Shown here: positions 52,313-62,723 of the stretch, piece by piece
Layout of the letters: every line of letters starts with the position of its first letter
How positions within the stretch are numbered: position 1 is the stretch's first letter
NCBI GenBank assembly: GCA_036563805.1
Contig: DATCLS010000096.1
Coordinates: 34,143-98,142 of the forward strand
Source of the DNA: DATCLS01 sp036563805
GTDB lineage: Bacteria; Actinomycetota; Acidimicrobiia; Acidimicrobiales; VFJN01
DNA: 64,000 nt
Direction: 5' to 3'
Notes under the pieces: model-generated
Told to the model about the DNA's origin: nothing
Databases searched by the model: none
Seen by the model: only the letters and a program-made list of their open reading frames with translations
Program-made: the position numbers and the translations under genes

Positions 52313-53551
52313 CTAGCTCGGGGTGTGGCCGGCCGGGCCCGCGCCGGCGGCGGCCGCGGCCAGGTCGGCGGGCAGGACCTGCTCGGTGACGAGGCGCTCG
52401 AACCGGGCCGGGTCGCCGGCCACGTAGCCCCGGCACAGGCGGAGCCCCTCGGTGTAGCAGTGGCTGTAGGCCCGCCAGGTGGGGTCGGTCATGAACGAGA
52501 CGGCCTTGGCGGCCCGCTCCCGGGGCAGCAGCGCCCAGCGCTCCAGGTAGGCGACGACATCGTCGACCGAAACGCCGTCCTCGTGCAGCTGGATGGCGGC
52601 GTTGGACCGGACCCACGACAGCGCCTCGGTGGCCTCGGTCACGCGGCCGGCCACCTCGGCGTCGTAGCGGATCCCGAGCGGGCGGAGGTGCTCGGCCACG
52701 GCCGGCTCCGGCCGCGTCCCCATCACGACCTCGACCCCCAGGTCGGCCAGGCCCTCGGCCACCGTGCACTGGGGCGTGCCCACCAGGAAGATCGTCTCCT
52801 CCAGCCACCGGCGGCGGCGGACGAGCCCGACCTCCTTGCGGGTGTGCTCGGTGTGGTGGCCGGGATAGGCCTCGTGCGCCACCAGGTGGCCGAGCGACAG
52901 CGACAGCACCGGCAGGTCGACGTTGATGGCGACGCGGCTGCGCAGCCCGCCCTCGTAGTAGTTGAAGCCCGACCACGGCTTGTTCGTCTCGAACACCCAC
53001 TCGACGTGCTCGCCCTCGGGCAGGGGGAACAGGGCGTGGGTGCGCTCGCGCAGGTCGTCGGCCAGCGACCGGATGGCTGGCTCCAGCTTGTCGCGGGGCA
53101 CGGCGTGGGCCTCGCGCCAGGCGATGACCCGGTCGCGCAAGGGGCCGTCGCCCGGCAGCACCTCCTCCAGCGCCCGGTGGGCGGCCGCGAACCGGTCCTC
53201 GGGCACGGGCTCGGGCCGGGCGCCGTAGCAGGCCTCGACCTCGTCGAGGTAGCCGATGGGCTCGCCCGCCAGCTTGCGGGCGCTGGTGCGAAGGCCGGCC
53301 ACCTGCGCCCGGAGCCAGCGGCGGCGGCCGGCGTCGAGCCCGTCGGGGCCGTCGCCCCCGGTGCCGGCGTCGAGGTCGGTGAGCAGCCCGGCGGCGTCGC
53401 GAGCCAGCTCGGCCGGCGGCCGCGGCGGCTCGGCCGCCACCCGGTCGGCGAACTCGGCCGGCCCGTAGTAGGCGTCGACGAAGCCGTCGACGTGGCGACC
53501 CAGTCGCAGGCCGAGCTCGAGGTAGCGGTGCACGAGGTCGGTGCGGGTCAC
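52313..53551 (-). CDS. DUF885-like HExxH metalloprotein
   Basis: A 412-residue predominantly helical protein. The zinc-peptidase-like motif is HEAYPGHH (about residues 235-242), preceded by SLGHLVA and followed by GLADLGVE with a Glu that may be the third ligand. The N-terminus LVHRYLELGLRLGRHVDGFVDAYYGP and the motif spacing resemble DUF885 proteins, which look like M3-type peptidases. No signal peptide is seen. Leaderless from GTG 53,551, with TAGCGT at 53,560-53,565. It converges on the PIG-L gene 14 bp away. Confidence 0.83.
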   Translation of the reverse strand: MTRTDLVHRYLELGLRLGRHVDGFVDAYYGPAEFADRVAAEPPRPPAELARDAAGLLTDLDAGTGGDGPDGLDAGRRRWLRAQVAGLRTSARKLAGEPIGYLDEVEACYGARPEPVPEDRFAAAHRALEEVLPGDGPLRDRVIAWREAHAVPRDKLEPAIRSLADDLRERTHALFPLPEGEHVEWVFETNKPWSGFNYYEGGLRSRVAINVDLPVLSLSLGHLVAHEAYPGHHTEHTRKEVGLVRRRRWLEETIFLVGTPQCTVAEGLADLGVEVVMGTRPEPAVAEHLRPLGIRYDAEVAGRVTEATEALSWVRSNAAIQLHEDGVSVDDVVAYLERWALLPRERAAKAVSFMTDPTWRAYSHCYTEGLRLCRGYVAGDPARFERLVTEQVLPADLAAAAAGAGPAGHTPS

Positions 53552-53660
53552 GCCCGACGACGCTACCGGTCCGGCCCCGTCGCGGGCCGCTCCTTTCCGC
53601 GCCCGGCGCGCTCGCCCGAGGTCGGGTGCGGGGTCGCCCGGGGCGGCTCGACGGAGCGGG

Positions 53661-54551
53661 TCAGCGGAGCAGCTCGGGCGGGCAGGGGCAGGGCACCGAC
53701 CGGGGCTCGACCAGCCGGTCGGTGACCGAGACGGGGAGGACCTCGCAGTCGGGCGCCCGGGCGGCCGCCGCCTCGAACAGCGGGCCGGGTAGCCGGGCCC
53801 CCGGCCCGACGACCAGCCACACCGGCAGGCGCCGGTCGCGGGCGGTGGCGATGCCCTCGCCGGCGCCGGCCACGGCCAGGAACCGGTCGGGGCCAGCGGC
53901 GCCCGCTTCGACCACGACGATCGTGGGGCCGGTGCCGGGCACGGGCCGCCCGCCCGCCTCGGCCTCGCCTGGGCCGGTCTCCAGGCCGGCGTCGAGGCCG
54001 CCGGTCTCGGCGTCGCGGGCGTCGGTACCGCCCGGTTGGCGTCCGCTCGGGCCGGGCCGCTCGGGCGGACCGGCACCGCGGCCGGCGCCGTCCCCCGCGC
54101 CCGCCGCCTCGGCGCCGAGCGTGGCCCCGGCGTCGATGACCGCGGCCAGGTCGAGGGCCGGGTCGGCCGCCTCGACGGGCACCAGGTCGCGGCGCCGCAC
54201 GGCCAGCCGGTCGGCGAGCTCGGACCCGCCGGCGGCGTCGGGCACCACCGCCACCGTGGAGTGCTCGGGCAGGTCGAGGCTCAGCGACCGCAGCGCCGCG
54301 TCCTCGTCGGCCAGGTCGGCCACCACCTTCCGGGCCTCGGCCCGGGGCGTGGCCGAGTCGAGGAGCCGGGCGCACGCCCACCACAGGACCCCGGCACCGG
54401 GGTGGCGGTCGAGCAGCCGCCGGCACGAGGTGACGAGCCCGAGCGGATCGTCGGCCAGGGCGCCGAGCACCATCGCCGCCTCGCGGGCCAGCACCCGCTG
54501 GTCGACGTCGCGCGCTCGCGCCACGGCTCGGAGCCGCTCGATGGGGTGCAT
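53661..54551 (-). CDS. Conserved actinobacterial hypothetical protein with disordered insert
   Basis: A 296-residue protein. Residues 1-115 are an ordered N-terminal domain (IERLRAVARARDVDQRVLAREAAMVLGAL, then VTSCRRLLDRHPGAGVLWWACARLLDS and DLPEHSTVAVVPD). I recall this pattern from uncharacterised actinobacterial proteins with a faint resemblance to eIF2B-type folds. Residues about 145-205 are a Gly/Ala/Pro/Glu-rich low-complexity insert. The C-terminal 90 residues return to a Rossmann-like alternation (TIVVVEAGAAG, LPVWLVVGPGARLPG). TACCGT at 54,559-54,564 is 7 bp from the ATG, so it is leaderless. Function unknown. Confidence 0.75.
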   Translation of the reverse strand: MHPIERLRAVARARDVDQRVLAREAAMVLGALADDPLGLVTSCRRLLDRHPGAGVLWWACARLLDSATPRAEARKVVADLADEDAALRSLSLDLPEHSTVAVVPDAAGGSELADRLAVRRRDLVPVEAADPALDLAAVIDAGATLGAEAAGAGDGAGRGAGPPERPGPSGRQPGGTDARDAETGGLDAGLETGPGEAEAGGRPVPGTGPTIVVVEAGAAGPDRFLAVAGAGEGIATARDRRLPVWLVVGPGARLPGPLFEAAAARAPDCEVLPVSVTDRLVEPRSVPCPCPPELLR

Positions 54552-54578
54552 GGAGGCGACGGTAGCGCCGCCGCGATG

Positions 54579-54607
54579 CCCCTGACAGGGGTATCAGTGC
54601 GATACCC
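54579..54607 (-). promoter_or_regulatory. Two overlapping perfect palindromes upstream of the 54,551 gene
   Basis: CCCCTG-A-CAGGGG (54,579-54,591) overlaps GGGTATC-AGTGC-GATACCC (54,589-54,607). They cover the -35 position and upstream of the leaderless promoter (TACCGT at 54,559-54,564). They could be stacked operator sites, or the second dyad could end the preceding gene. Confidence 0.55.
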
Positions 54608-54624
54608 GGGGCGGGGTCAGGTGA

Positions 54625-55014
54625 TCAGGGCCAGCCGGGCTTCCAGATCATCAGGTAGAGCATGATCACGAGCAGGACCGTGATGATCGCCTGCCCGCCG
54701 TCGACCTTGTTGAGCGAGCCGACCCGCCGGCCGGGCAGGACGATGGCGTGCTGCACGCCGATCATGGCGATCCACACCAGGAACGCCAGCGAGATCCACG
54801 TCTGGTCGAACTCGAACACGTCCTCGCTGGTGAGGACGCAGAGGATGCCGAAGAGGCCGGCGAGGATCAAAGCGGGCGAGTAGTACCGCCGGACGGTGTC
54901 GACGGCGGTCCCCCGGTTGCCGGGCAGCAGCGCCACCACGGTCGGCGCGAAGGCCACGACGACCGAGAGGATGTGCAGCAACAGGAAGAAACGGAAGGCG
55001 AAGGTGTCGACCAT
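54625..55014 (-). CDS. Small integral membrane protein (DUF2269-like)
   Basis: A 129-residue protein with four hydrophobic segments (about residues 5-28, 46-62, 72-90 and 107-124). It starts FAFRFFLLLHILSVVVAFAPTVVALLPG and has a mid-region His/Gln pair (IGVQHAIVLPGRR). Size and topology resemble DUF2269 membrane proteins of unknown function. TAGGTT at 55,024-55,029 lies 9 bp before the ATG, so it is leaderless. It is divergent from the thioredoxin-fold gene at 55,078. Confidence 0.75.
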   Translation of the reverse strand: MVDTFAFRFFLLLHILSVVVAFAPTVVALLPGNRGTAVDTVRRYYSPALILAGLFGILCVLTSEDVFEFDQTWISLAFLVWIAMIGVQHAIVLPGRRVGSLNKVDGGQAIITVLLVIMLYLMIWKPGWP

Positions 55015-55077
55015 CGGCGGCAGAACCTAGTCCCCGAATCTGCCTGGAACGAGGTACCCGCGCTACCGTCTGCCGCC

Positions 55078-55569
55078 GTGGCGACCGACCCCCCTGGTGA
55101 CCTGCAGCTGAGGCCGCTCGGTGGCGAGCCGCGTGCCCTCGACGCCTGGCTGACCACGTTCCACCTGGCAGCCGTCGTGCTCGACCCGTACACCTACGAG
55201 AGCGCGTGGCTGCTCGAGACGTCCGGCCGCATCCTCGAGCACTTCCGCGGGGCCGACTGCCGGATCGCCTACGTCGTGACGGCGAACGTCGACGGCGCGC
55301 GCCAGTTCCTGGGCCCGTGGGCCGACCGCATCCTCACCTTCGCCGACCCCGACCGCGAGCTGGTCAAGGCGCTGGGGCTCAACGAGCTGCCGGCGTTCGT
55401 CCACCTGCGCCAGAACCGGTCGGTCGCCGGCGTCGCCGAGGGGTGGGACCCGCCGGAGTGGCGCGAGGTCGCCGCCCACCTGGCCAAGGAGATGAGCTGG
55501 AGCCGGCCGCACATCCCGGCGCCGGGCGACCCCGCGCCCTACGCCGGCTCCCCGGCCCTCGGCAACTGA
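55078..55569 (+). CDS. Thioredoxin-fold-like protein without CxxC
   Basis: A 163-residue protein with a strand-helix pattern like a thioredoxin fold: AAVVLDPYTYESAWLLE, then CRIAYVVTANVDGARQFLGPWADRILTFADPDRELVKALGLNELPAFVHLRQN. The LPAF segment matches the cis-Pro strand of thioredoxins. The active-site Cys pair is missing, so a redox role is doubtful. The assignment is from pattern only. It is leaderless from GTG 55,078 (TACCGT at 55,064-55,069). Confidence 0.65.
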   Translation: MATDPPGDLQLRPLGGEPRALDAWLTTFHLAAVVLDPYTYESAWLLETSGRILEHFRGADCRIAYVVTANVDGARQFLGPWADRILTFADPDRELVKALGLNELPAFVHLRQNRSVAGVAEGWDPPEWREVAAHLAKEMSWSRPHIPAPGDPAPYAGSPALGN

Positions 55570-55680
55570 CGCTCGGGATCCGACGCCCGGGTTCCGACCG
55601 GCGGCACCGGGGGTCCGACGAGCGACGGCGCCGGCCGCACCGGCCGCGGCCCCACCGGGCCCTCCCGCCGCGCCCGCCCG

Positions 55681-57102
55681 TCAGCGGCGGATGCCGCCCT
55701 TGGTCATCCCGAGCACGTCCAGCGCCTTGTCCACCTCGGCGTCGGTGAGCAGCCCCCGGCTCACCACGATCTCGCGCACGCTGCGGCCGGTGGCGATGCT
55801 CTCCTTGACCACCTCGGCCGCGGCCTCGTAGCCGATGTAGGGGTTGAGCGAGGTGCCGAGCGACGGGCTCGACTCGGCGTACCGCCGGCACCGGTCGACG
55901 TCGGCCTCGATGCCGGCCACGCACCGGTCGGCGAACAGCCGGGTGGAGTTGGCCAGCAGCCGGATCGACTCCAGCAGGTTGCGGGCGATGACCGGCAGGA
56001 ACACGTTGAGCTCGAAGTTGCCCTGCGACCCGGCGAAGGCGACGGTGGCGTCGTTGCCGATGACCTGGGCGCAGACCTGGGTAAGGGTCTCGACCATCAC
56101 CGGGTTGACCTTGCCGGGCATGATCGACGAGCCGGGCTGGAGGTCGGGCAGCCGGATCTCGGCCAGCCCGGTCCGGGGCCCGCTGGCCATCCAGCGCAGG
56201 TCGTTGCCGATCTTGATCAGGGCCACGGCCAGTGCCCGGAGCTGGCCCGACATCTCGACCAGCGCGTCCCGGGCCCCGTGCACGGCGAAGTGGTCGTTGG
56301 CCTCCGACAGCGGCAGCCCCAGCTCGCGGGCGAGCCGCTCGATCACGCCGGACGCGAAGCCGGGCGGGCAGTTGATGCCCGTGCCGACCGCGGTGCCGCC
56401 GAGGGGCAGCTCGCCGACCCGGGGCAGGCTGGCCCGGATCCGCACCGCGCCCTGCTCGACCTGGGTGGCGTAGCCGTCGAACTCCTGGCCGAGGGTGACG
56501 GGCGTGGCGTCCATCAGGTGGGTCCGCCCGGACTTGACCACGTCGGCGAGCTCGCGGGCCTTGGCCCGCAGCGCCCGGGCCAGGTAGTCGAGCGCGGGCA
56601 GGAGGACCTGGTTGGCCTGCTGCACGGCGGCCAGGTGGATGGCCGACGGGAACACGTCGTTGGACGACTGCGACGCGTTCACGTGGTCGTTGGGGTGCAC
56701 GGGCGCGCCGAGCCGCTCGGCGGCCAGGTTGGCCAGCACCTCGTTGGCGTTCATGTTGGAGCTGGTGCCCGAGCCGGTCTGGAACACGTCGACCGGGAAG
56801 TGGTCGTCCCACTGACCGTCGGCCACCTCGGCGGCCGCCGCGGCGATGGCCTCGGCGATCTGGGGGTCGAGCACGCCCAGCTCGGCGTTGACCAGCGCCC
56901 CGGCGCCCTTGATGCGGGCCAGCGCCCCGATCAGGGCCCGCTCGATCGGTTGGCCGGACACCGGGAAGTTCTCGACCGCCCGCTGCGTCTGCGCCGCCCA
57001 CCGGGCGTGGGCAGGCACCCGCACCTCCCCCATCGTGTCGCGCTCCAACCGGTAGCCGTCGGGGGCCTCCCCGGGCTCGTGGGCTCGCTCAGTGCCGGTC
57101 AC
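55681..57102 (-). CDS. fumC: Class II fumarate hydratase FumC
   Basis: A 473-residue iron-independent fumarase of the aspartase/fumarase superfamily catalysing fumarate to malate. Motifs are GSGTSSNMNANEV, NDHVNASQSSNDVFPSA, SGRTHLMDATPVTLGQEF and the signature GSSIMPGKVNPV with the catalytic Ser loop. Length is normal. Leaderless from GTG 57,102 (TACCGT at 57,111-57,116). It is head-to-head with a class I fumarase across 81 bp, so both isoenzymes share a promoter region. Confidence 0.95.
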   Translation of the reverse strand: MTGTERAHEPGEAPDGYRLERDTMGEVRVPAHARWAAQTQRAVENFPVSGQPIERALIGALARIKGAGALVNAELGVLDPQIAEAIAAAAAEVADGQWDDHFPVDVFQTGSGTSSNMNANEVLANLAAERLGAPVHPNDHVNASQSSNDVFPSAIHLAAVQQANQVLLPALDYLARALRAKARELADVVKSGRTHLMDATPVTLGQEFDGYATQVEQGAVRIRASLPRVGELPLGGTAVGTGINCPPGFASGVIERLARELGLPLSEANDHFAVHGARDALVEMSGQLRALAVALIKIGNDLRWMASGPRTGLAEIRLPDLQPGSSIMPGKVNPVMVETLTQVCAQVIGNDATVAFAGSQGNFELNVFLPVIARNLLESIRLLANSTRLFADRCVAGIEADVDRCRRYAESSPSLGTSLNPYIGYEAAAEVVKESIATGRSVREIVVSRGLLTDAEVDKALDVLGMTKGGIRR

Positions 57103-57110
57103 GGCAGACG

Positions 57111-57174
57111 ACGGTACCGGCGGCGGCGGCCGTCCGTGCCAAACGTGACCCGACCGGCACGGTCCGCCTACGGT
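57111..57174. promoter_or_regulatory. Divergent leaderless promoters of the two fumarase genes
   Basis: Minus-strand TACCGT (57,111-57,116) is 8 bp from the fumC start. Plus-strand TACGGT (57,169-57,174) is 9 bp from the class I start GTG 57,184. No iron-responsive or other recognised operator is visible between them. Confidence 0.55.
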
Positions 57175-57183
57175 GACCGACTC

Positions 57184-58818
<1,635 letters not shown>

Positions 58819-58898
58819 GGCGCGGTCGGGTCCGGCGGACCGGGGCCTCGTCGGGTCGGGCGCCGAGACGCTCGCAGATCGCCGGGCGAGCCGGGGCC

Positions 58899-59054
58899 TC
58901 GTCAGATCGGACGGCCGTCACCGGGCGACCCGGGCAGTCGTCGGATCGGACGGCCGTCACCGAGCGACCCGGGCAGTCGTCAGATCGGACGGCCGTCACC
59001 GAGCGACCCGGGGTGTCGTCAGATCGGACGGCCGTCACCGAGCGACCCGGGGCC
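58899..59054. repeat. 39-bp minisatellite, four tandem copies plus flanking partials
   Basis: Units begin at 58,899, 58,938, 58,977 and 59,016, each 39 bp with one to three differences. A partial begins at 59,055 and a degenerate copy precedes at about 58,847. Each unit contains the 10-bp palindrome GACGGCCGTC. It fills the 262-bp 3'-3' gap between the class I fumarase and the ABC permease genes. The unit is 13 codons long, so both strands show frames of repeated peptides, but neither is convincing as a gene. Confidence 0.9.
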
Positions 59055-59080
59055 TCGTCGGGTCGGACGGGCCCGGGCCG

Positions 59081-61897
59081 TCACTCGTCCTGGAGGGCGG
59101 CCACCACGTCGGTCCGGAGCGCCCGCACCGCCGGCCACAGCGCCCCGGCCAGCGTCACGGCCAGCGCCACCGCCCCGGCGCCGGCCAGCGACGACCAGTC
59201 GGGCCGGAACGGCGGGTCGTAGCCGATCAGCAGCGGGGCGATCTCCAGCAGCGCCCACAGCATGACCAGGCCCCCGACGACGCTGAGCGCCACCGCGGCG
59301 AGCGTCACGGCCCCCGCCTCCGTCAGCACCATCCGCCCCAGCGACCCGGGCGCCATGCCCAGGGCGCCGAGCAGCCCCATCTCGCGGCGGCGCTGGACGC
59401 CGACCAGTAGCAGCGTCGACAGCACGGCCACGAACGACACGGCCATCAGGCCCCGTTGCAGCGCCCAGAACGGCTCGATCTCGCGCTCGGCGCTCTCGGC
59501 CAGAGCCTCGCCCAGCTGGTCGGGCGTGCGGACCCGGACCGAGGCGCCGAGGTCCGCGGCCCGCACCGTGCGGGCCAGCTCCTCCGGCGTGGTCCCGGGG
59601 TCGGGTCGGAGGACCACCGAGCGGACCGGCTGGGGGCCGAACAGCGTCCGGTGCAGGTCCCAGGGGATCTGCACGAACCGGCCGGTGGCGCCGCCGCCGA
59701 ACACCGCCTGGACCGGCAGCTCGACCACGCCGGTGGGCGTCGGCAGCCGGACCGCGTCGCCGGGCCGCAGCCCCTCGTCCCGGGCCAGCGCCCGGCTGAT
59801 CAGGGCCTCGCCCTCGGCGAAGGCGGCGGCGTCGAACGTGCCCCGCAGCAGGCGCTCGCCGTCGGCGATGGCGGGGTCCTCGGCCGCGAACACGCGCACG
59901 AGGTCGGACCGGCGGGTGCCGACCGACACGTTGGTGCGCTCGTCGACCGACCGCACGCCGGGCAGCTCGGCCAACCGGTCCAGCACGCCCGGCGCCAGGC
60001 CGGCGTCGAGGTTGGCGTTGGCGCCCACCGACACGGCCGCGACCTCCACCCCGCGGTCGTCGTCGGCGTCCTCGGCCAGCGCCAGGCGCAGCCCGCTGCT
60101 GTAGCCGGCCGTGACGAAGGCGGTGCCGAGCGCGGCCGTGACCGCCGCGGTCATGACGCCGGTGCGGCGGGGGTCGCGCACCAGGCTGGTCACGGCCAGG
60201 CGGGCCGGGGCCCGGTCGCCGGCCAGGCGGGCCAGCGGGCGGACCACCGCCGGCGCCAGCGCCGCGGCCAGGATGATCACCCCGACCGCGGTGGCGCCGA
60301 AGCCGGCGCCGGCGGCCGGCACCTGCCACGGCTCCAGCCCGCCGTCGCGGTTGCCGAGGGCCACGGCCACCAGGCCGGCGGCGCCCACCGCCACCCCCAG
60401 CGCCACGCGGCGGGACAGCGCCCGGGAGCCCCGCTCGGCCCGTTGGTGCCGGCCCGACAGCTCGACCGCGATGTCGATCCGCAGCGCCCGCCGGACCGGC
60501 AGCACCGCCGCCAGCACCGACACGGTCATGCCCAGCACCACGCCGAGCGCCACCGTCGCCGGCGTGACGTGGACCTCCAAGGGCACGCCCGCGCTGCGCT
60601 CGGTGAACGTCGACAGGCTGGTGACGATGGGGCCGGCCACCGCCGTGGCCGCCGCCGCACCCAGCACCCCGCCGGCCGCCCCGGTCACCGCCGCCTCGCC
60701 CAGCGTGGCGCCGGCCACGGTCGCCTGGGTGCCGCCCAGCGCACCGACGATGGCCAGGTCGCGCCGCCGCTCCTCCAGCGCGAGCAGGACGGTGTTGTAG
60801 ACGAGCATGCCCCCGACGCCGAGCGCGAACAGGGCCAGCAGCGTGAACAGCGGCAGCACCTCGCCCAGCGCCTGGCCGATCTCGGGCGGCCCCTGGCCGG
60901 CGTCGAGCACGCCGTTCTGCTCGCCCACCACTTCGGTCAGGCGCTCGCGCAGGGCGTCGACGTCGGCGCCCCGCTCCGGTTCGACATAGGCGACGTCGAA
61001 CCGGTCCCCACGGTCGAACAGGCGCTGGGCGGTCTCGAGCGGGAACACGACGACGGCGCCCTCGCCGATCCCGGCCAGGGCCGCGGCCCGGGGGACCTCG
61101 CCCAGCAGGACCGTCCCCCGGCGCGTCGCCAGCCGGCCCCGCCGGTCGACGCCCGGGCCGACCGCGGCCGGCTGGTCGCGGCGGGTCAGCGCCTCGGCCA
61201 TCAGGTCCTCGCAGCCGAAGGGGCCGACCAGGGCCTCGGCCCGGCAGTCGACGCCGAGCACGAGGACGGGCTTCTCCTCGGGCTCGACGGGGTCGCCGTC
61301 GTCGTCGGCTCGGGCGGCGACGTCGGCCGGCCCGGCGTCGGCGGCACGCTCGGCCCGGACGCCGGCAGCCCCCTCCACGCCGGCGACGGCCCGCTCGGCC
61401 CGGACGCCGGCAGCCCCCTCCACGCCGGCGGCGGCCCGCTCGGCCCGGACGCCGGCAGCCCCCTCCGCGCCGGCGGCGGCCCGCTCGGCTCGGGCGGCGA
61501 CGGCGGCGGCCGGCGCGGCCCGCTCGGCGGCGGCCTGCTCGGCATCGCCGGGGCTCGGGGCGGGGGTCGCCTCGCTCCCCTCCGCGTCGAGGTCGTACAC
61601 CTCGACCACGGTCACGGCCTGCACGACCGGCACGACGGCGGCCACGCCCTCGGTCCGGGCCACGGCCTCGACCACCGACGGCTCCAGCCCACCCCGGCGC
61701 ACCGCCCCCACCACCCGCAGCTCGGCCGGTCCGGCCAGGGAGCGGCCGAAGTCCTCCACCGAGCGCGCCACGCTCGAGCGGACGACGAACACGTTGACGG
61801 CCAGCGCCGTCCCGGCCGCCACGGCCACCACCGCCAGCGCCGCCCGCAACGGCCGGCGGCGGACGTGCCGTAGCGCCAGCAGGCGCAGCAGGCGCAC
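59081..61897 (-). CDS. FtsX/MacB-type ABC transporter permease
   Basis: A 938-residue permease. It has an N-terminal membrane helix after MRLLRLLALRHVRRRPLR, then a large extracytoplasmic domain and two FtsX-type blocks of three membrane helices. The first block, near residues 370-500, contains LLALEERRRDLAIVGALGGT. The second, near the C-terminus, contains LLLVGVQRRREMGLLGALGMAPGSL. This two-module layout matches lipoprotein or antimicrobial ABC systems with LolD/MacB ATPases. The extracytoplasmic part carries three 15-residue Ala/Glu/Arg repeats. GTG start 3 bp after the ATPase stop. Confidence 0.92.
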   Translation of the reverse strand: MRLLRLLALRHVRRRPLRAALAVVAVAAGTALAVNVFVVRSSVARSVEDFGRSLAGPAELRVVGAVRRGGLEPSVVEAVARTEGVAAVVPVVQAVTVVEVYDLDAEGSEATPAPSPGDAEQAAAERAAPAAAVAARAERAAAGAEGAAGVRAERAAAGVEGAAGVRAERAVAGVEGAAGVRAERAADAGPADVAARADDDGDPVEPEEKPVLVLGVDCRAEALVGPFGCEDLMAEALTRRDQPAAVGPGVDRRGRLATRRGTVLLGEVPRAAALAGIGEGAVVVFPLETAQRLFDRGDRFDVAYVEPERGADVDALRERLTEVVGEQNGVLDAGQGPPEIGQALGEVLPLFTLLALFALGVGGMLVYNTVLLALEERRRDLAIVGALGGTQATVAGATLGEAAVTGAAGGVLGAAAATAVAGPIVTSLSTFTERSAGVPLEVHVTPATVALGVVLGMTVSVLAAVLPVRRALRIDIAVELSGRHQRAERGSRALSRRVALGVAVGAAGLVAVALGNRDGGLEPWQVPAAGAGFGATAVGVIILAAALAPAVVRPLARLAGDRAPARLAVTSLVRDPRRTGVMTAAVTAALGTAFVTAGYSSGLRLALAEDADDDRGVEVAAVSVGANANLDAGLAPGVLDRLAELPGVRSVDERTNVSVGTRRSDLVRVFAAEDPAIADGERLLRGTFDAAAFAEGEALISRALARDEGLRPGDAVRLPTPTGVVELPVQAVFGGGATGRFVQIPWDLHRTLFGPQPVRSVVLRPDPGTTPEELARTVRAADLGASVRVRTPDQLGEALAESAEREIEPFWALQRGLMAVSFVAVLSTLLLVGVQRRREMGLLGALGMAPGSLGRMVLTEAGAVTLAAVALSVVGGLVMLWALLEIAPLLIGYDPPFRPDWSSLAGAGAVALAVTLAGALWPAVRALRTDVVAALQDE
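61347..61481 (-). repeat. 45-bp tandem repeat inside the permease gene
   Basis: Three in-frame 45-bp units start at 61,347, 61,392 and 61,437, with a partial from 61,482. They encode 15-residue repeats AGVEGAAGVRAERAA in the extracytoplasmic domain between residues about 135 and 190. Confidence 0.88.
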
Positions 61898-61900
61898 CGG

Positions 61901-62701
61901 TCACGCCTCCCCGGCCGGCTCGTCCGCCGCCCGTCCGTCCCCGGACGGCGTCTCCGCGGACCGCTGGTCCGCCGCCCGGTCGTCCCCGGCCAACCCGTCC
62001 CCCGACCGATCGCTCCCGGCCGGCGCCGGGCGCAGCCGGCCGTCGCGGACGTGGAGCACCCGGTCGGCCCGGGCCGCCGCCTGCTGGTCGTGGGTGACCA
62101 TGACGAGGGCGGTCCCGTCCTCGGCCACCAGGCCGTACAGCAGGTCGAGCACGCTGGCCCCGGTGGCCGAGTCGAGGTTGCCCGTCGGCTCGTCGGCCAG
62201 CACCAGGCGAGGCCCGGCCGCCAGCGCCCGGGCGATGGCCGCCCGCTGCATCTCCCCGCCCGACAGCTCGGCCGGCAGGTGGTCGGCCCGGTCGGCGACG
62301 CCCACCCGCTCCAGCAGCTCGCGGACCCGGCGGGCCCGGGCCCGGCGGCCGCCGGCGGAGGCGCCGTCCAGCAACAGCGGGAGCTCGACGTTCTCGGCCA
62401 CCGTCAGGCTCGGCATGAGGTGGAAGAACTGGAACACGAAGCCGACGTCCCGACGCCGCAGCCGGGCCCGGTCGCGGGGCGACAGGGTGGCGACGTCGCG
62501 CCCGTCGATGCGGACCGTGCCGGCGTCCGGCACGTCCAGGCCCCCGGCCAGGTGGAGCAGGGTGGACTTCCCCGAGCCCGACGGTCCGACCACCGCCACG
62601 GACTCCCCGGCGGCGACGGTGAGGTCGACGCCGTCGAGCGCGACGACCTGCTCGGTCCCGCGGCGGTAGTGCTTGACGACCCGGTCGAGCTGGAGCAACA
62701 C
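61901..62701 (-). CDS. ABC transporter ATPase, LolD/MacB type
   Basis: A 266-residue ATPase. Walker A is GPSGSGKST, the Q-loop FVFQFFHLMPSLTVAENVELPLLL, the signature LSGGEMQRAAIARAL, Walker B LVLADEPTGNLD and the H-loop VMVTHD. The VFQFFHL and DEPTGNLD wording is typical of LolD/MacB/FtsE-like ATPases that pair with FtsX-fold permeases. The C-terminal 45 residues are Asp/Ala/Arg-rich and probably disordered. GTG 62,701 starts 22 bp after the preceding gene ends. Confidence 0.93.
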   Translation of the reverse strand: MLLQLDRVVKHYRRGTEQVVALDGVDLTVAAGESVAVVGPSGSGKSTLLHLAGGLDVPDAGTVRIDGRDVATLSPRDRARLRRRDVGFVFQFFHLMPSLTVAENVELPLLLDGASAGGRRARARRVRELLERVGVADRADHLPAELSGGEMQRAAIARALAAGPRLVLADEPTGNLDSATGASVLDLLYGLVAEDGTALVMVTHDQQAAARADRVLHVRDGRLRPAPAGSDRSGDGLAGDDRAADQRSAETPSGDGRAADEPAGEA

Positions 62702-62723
62702 GGCGACGCCCGACCGGCTCAGG

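Noticed and set aside
59019..61904. Very long minus-strand open frame of 961 codons overlapping the permease
   Set aside because: It is an out-of-frame shadow made of Arg/Gly/Ala runs with no domains. The permease frame has clear FtsX motifs and proper codon bias.
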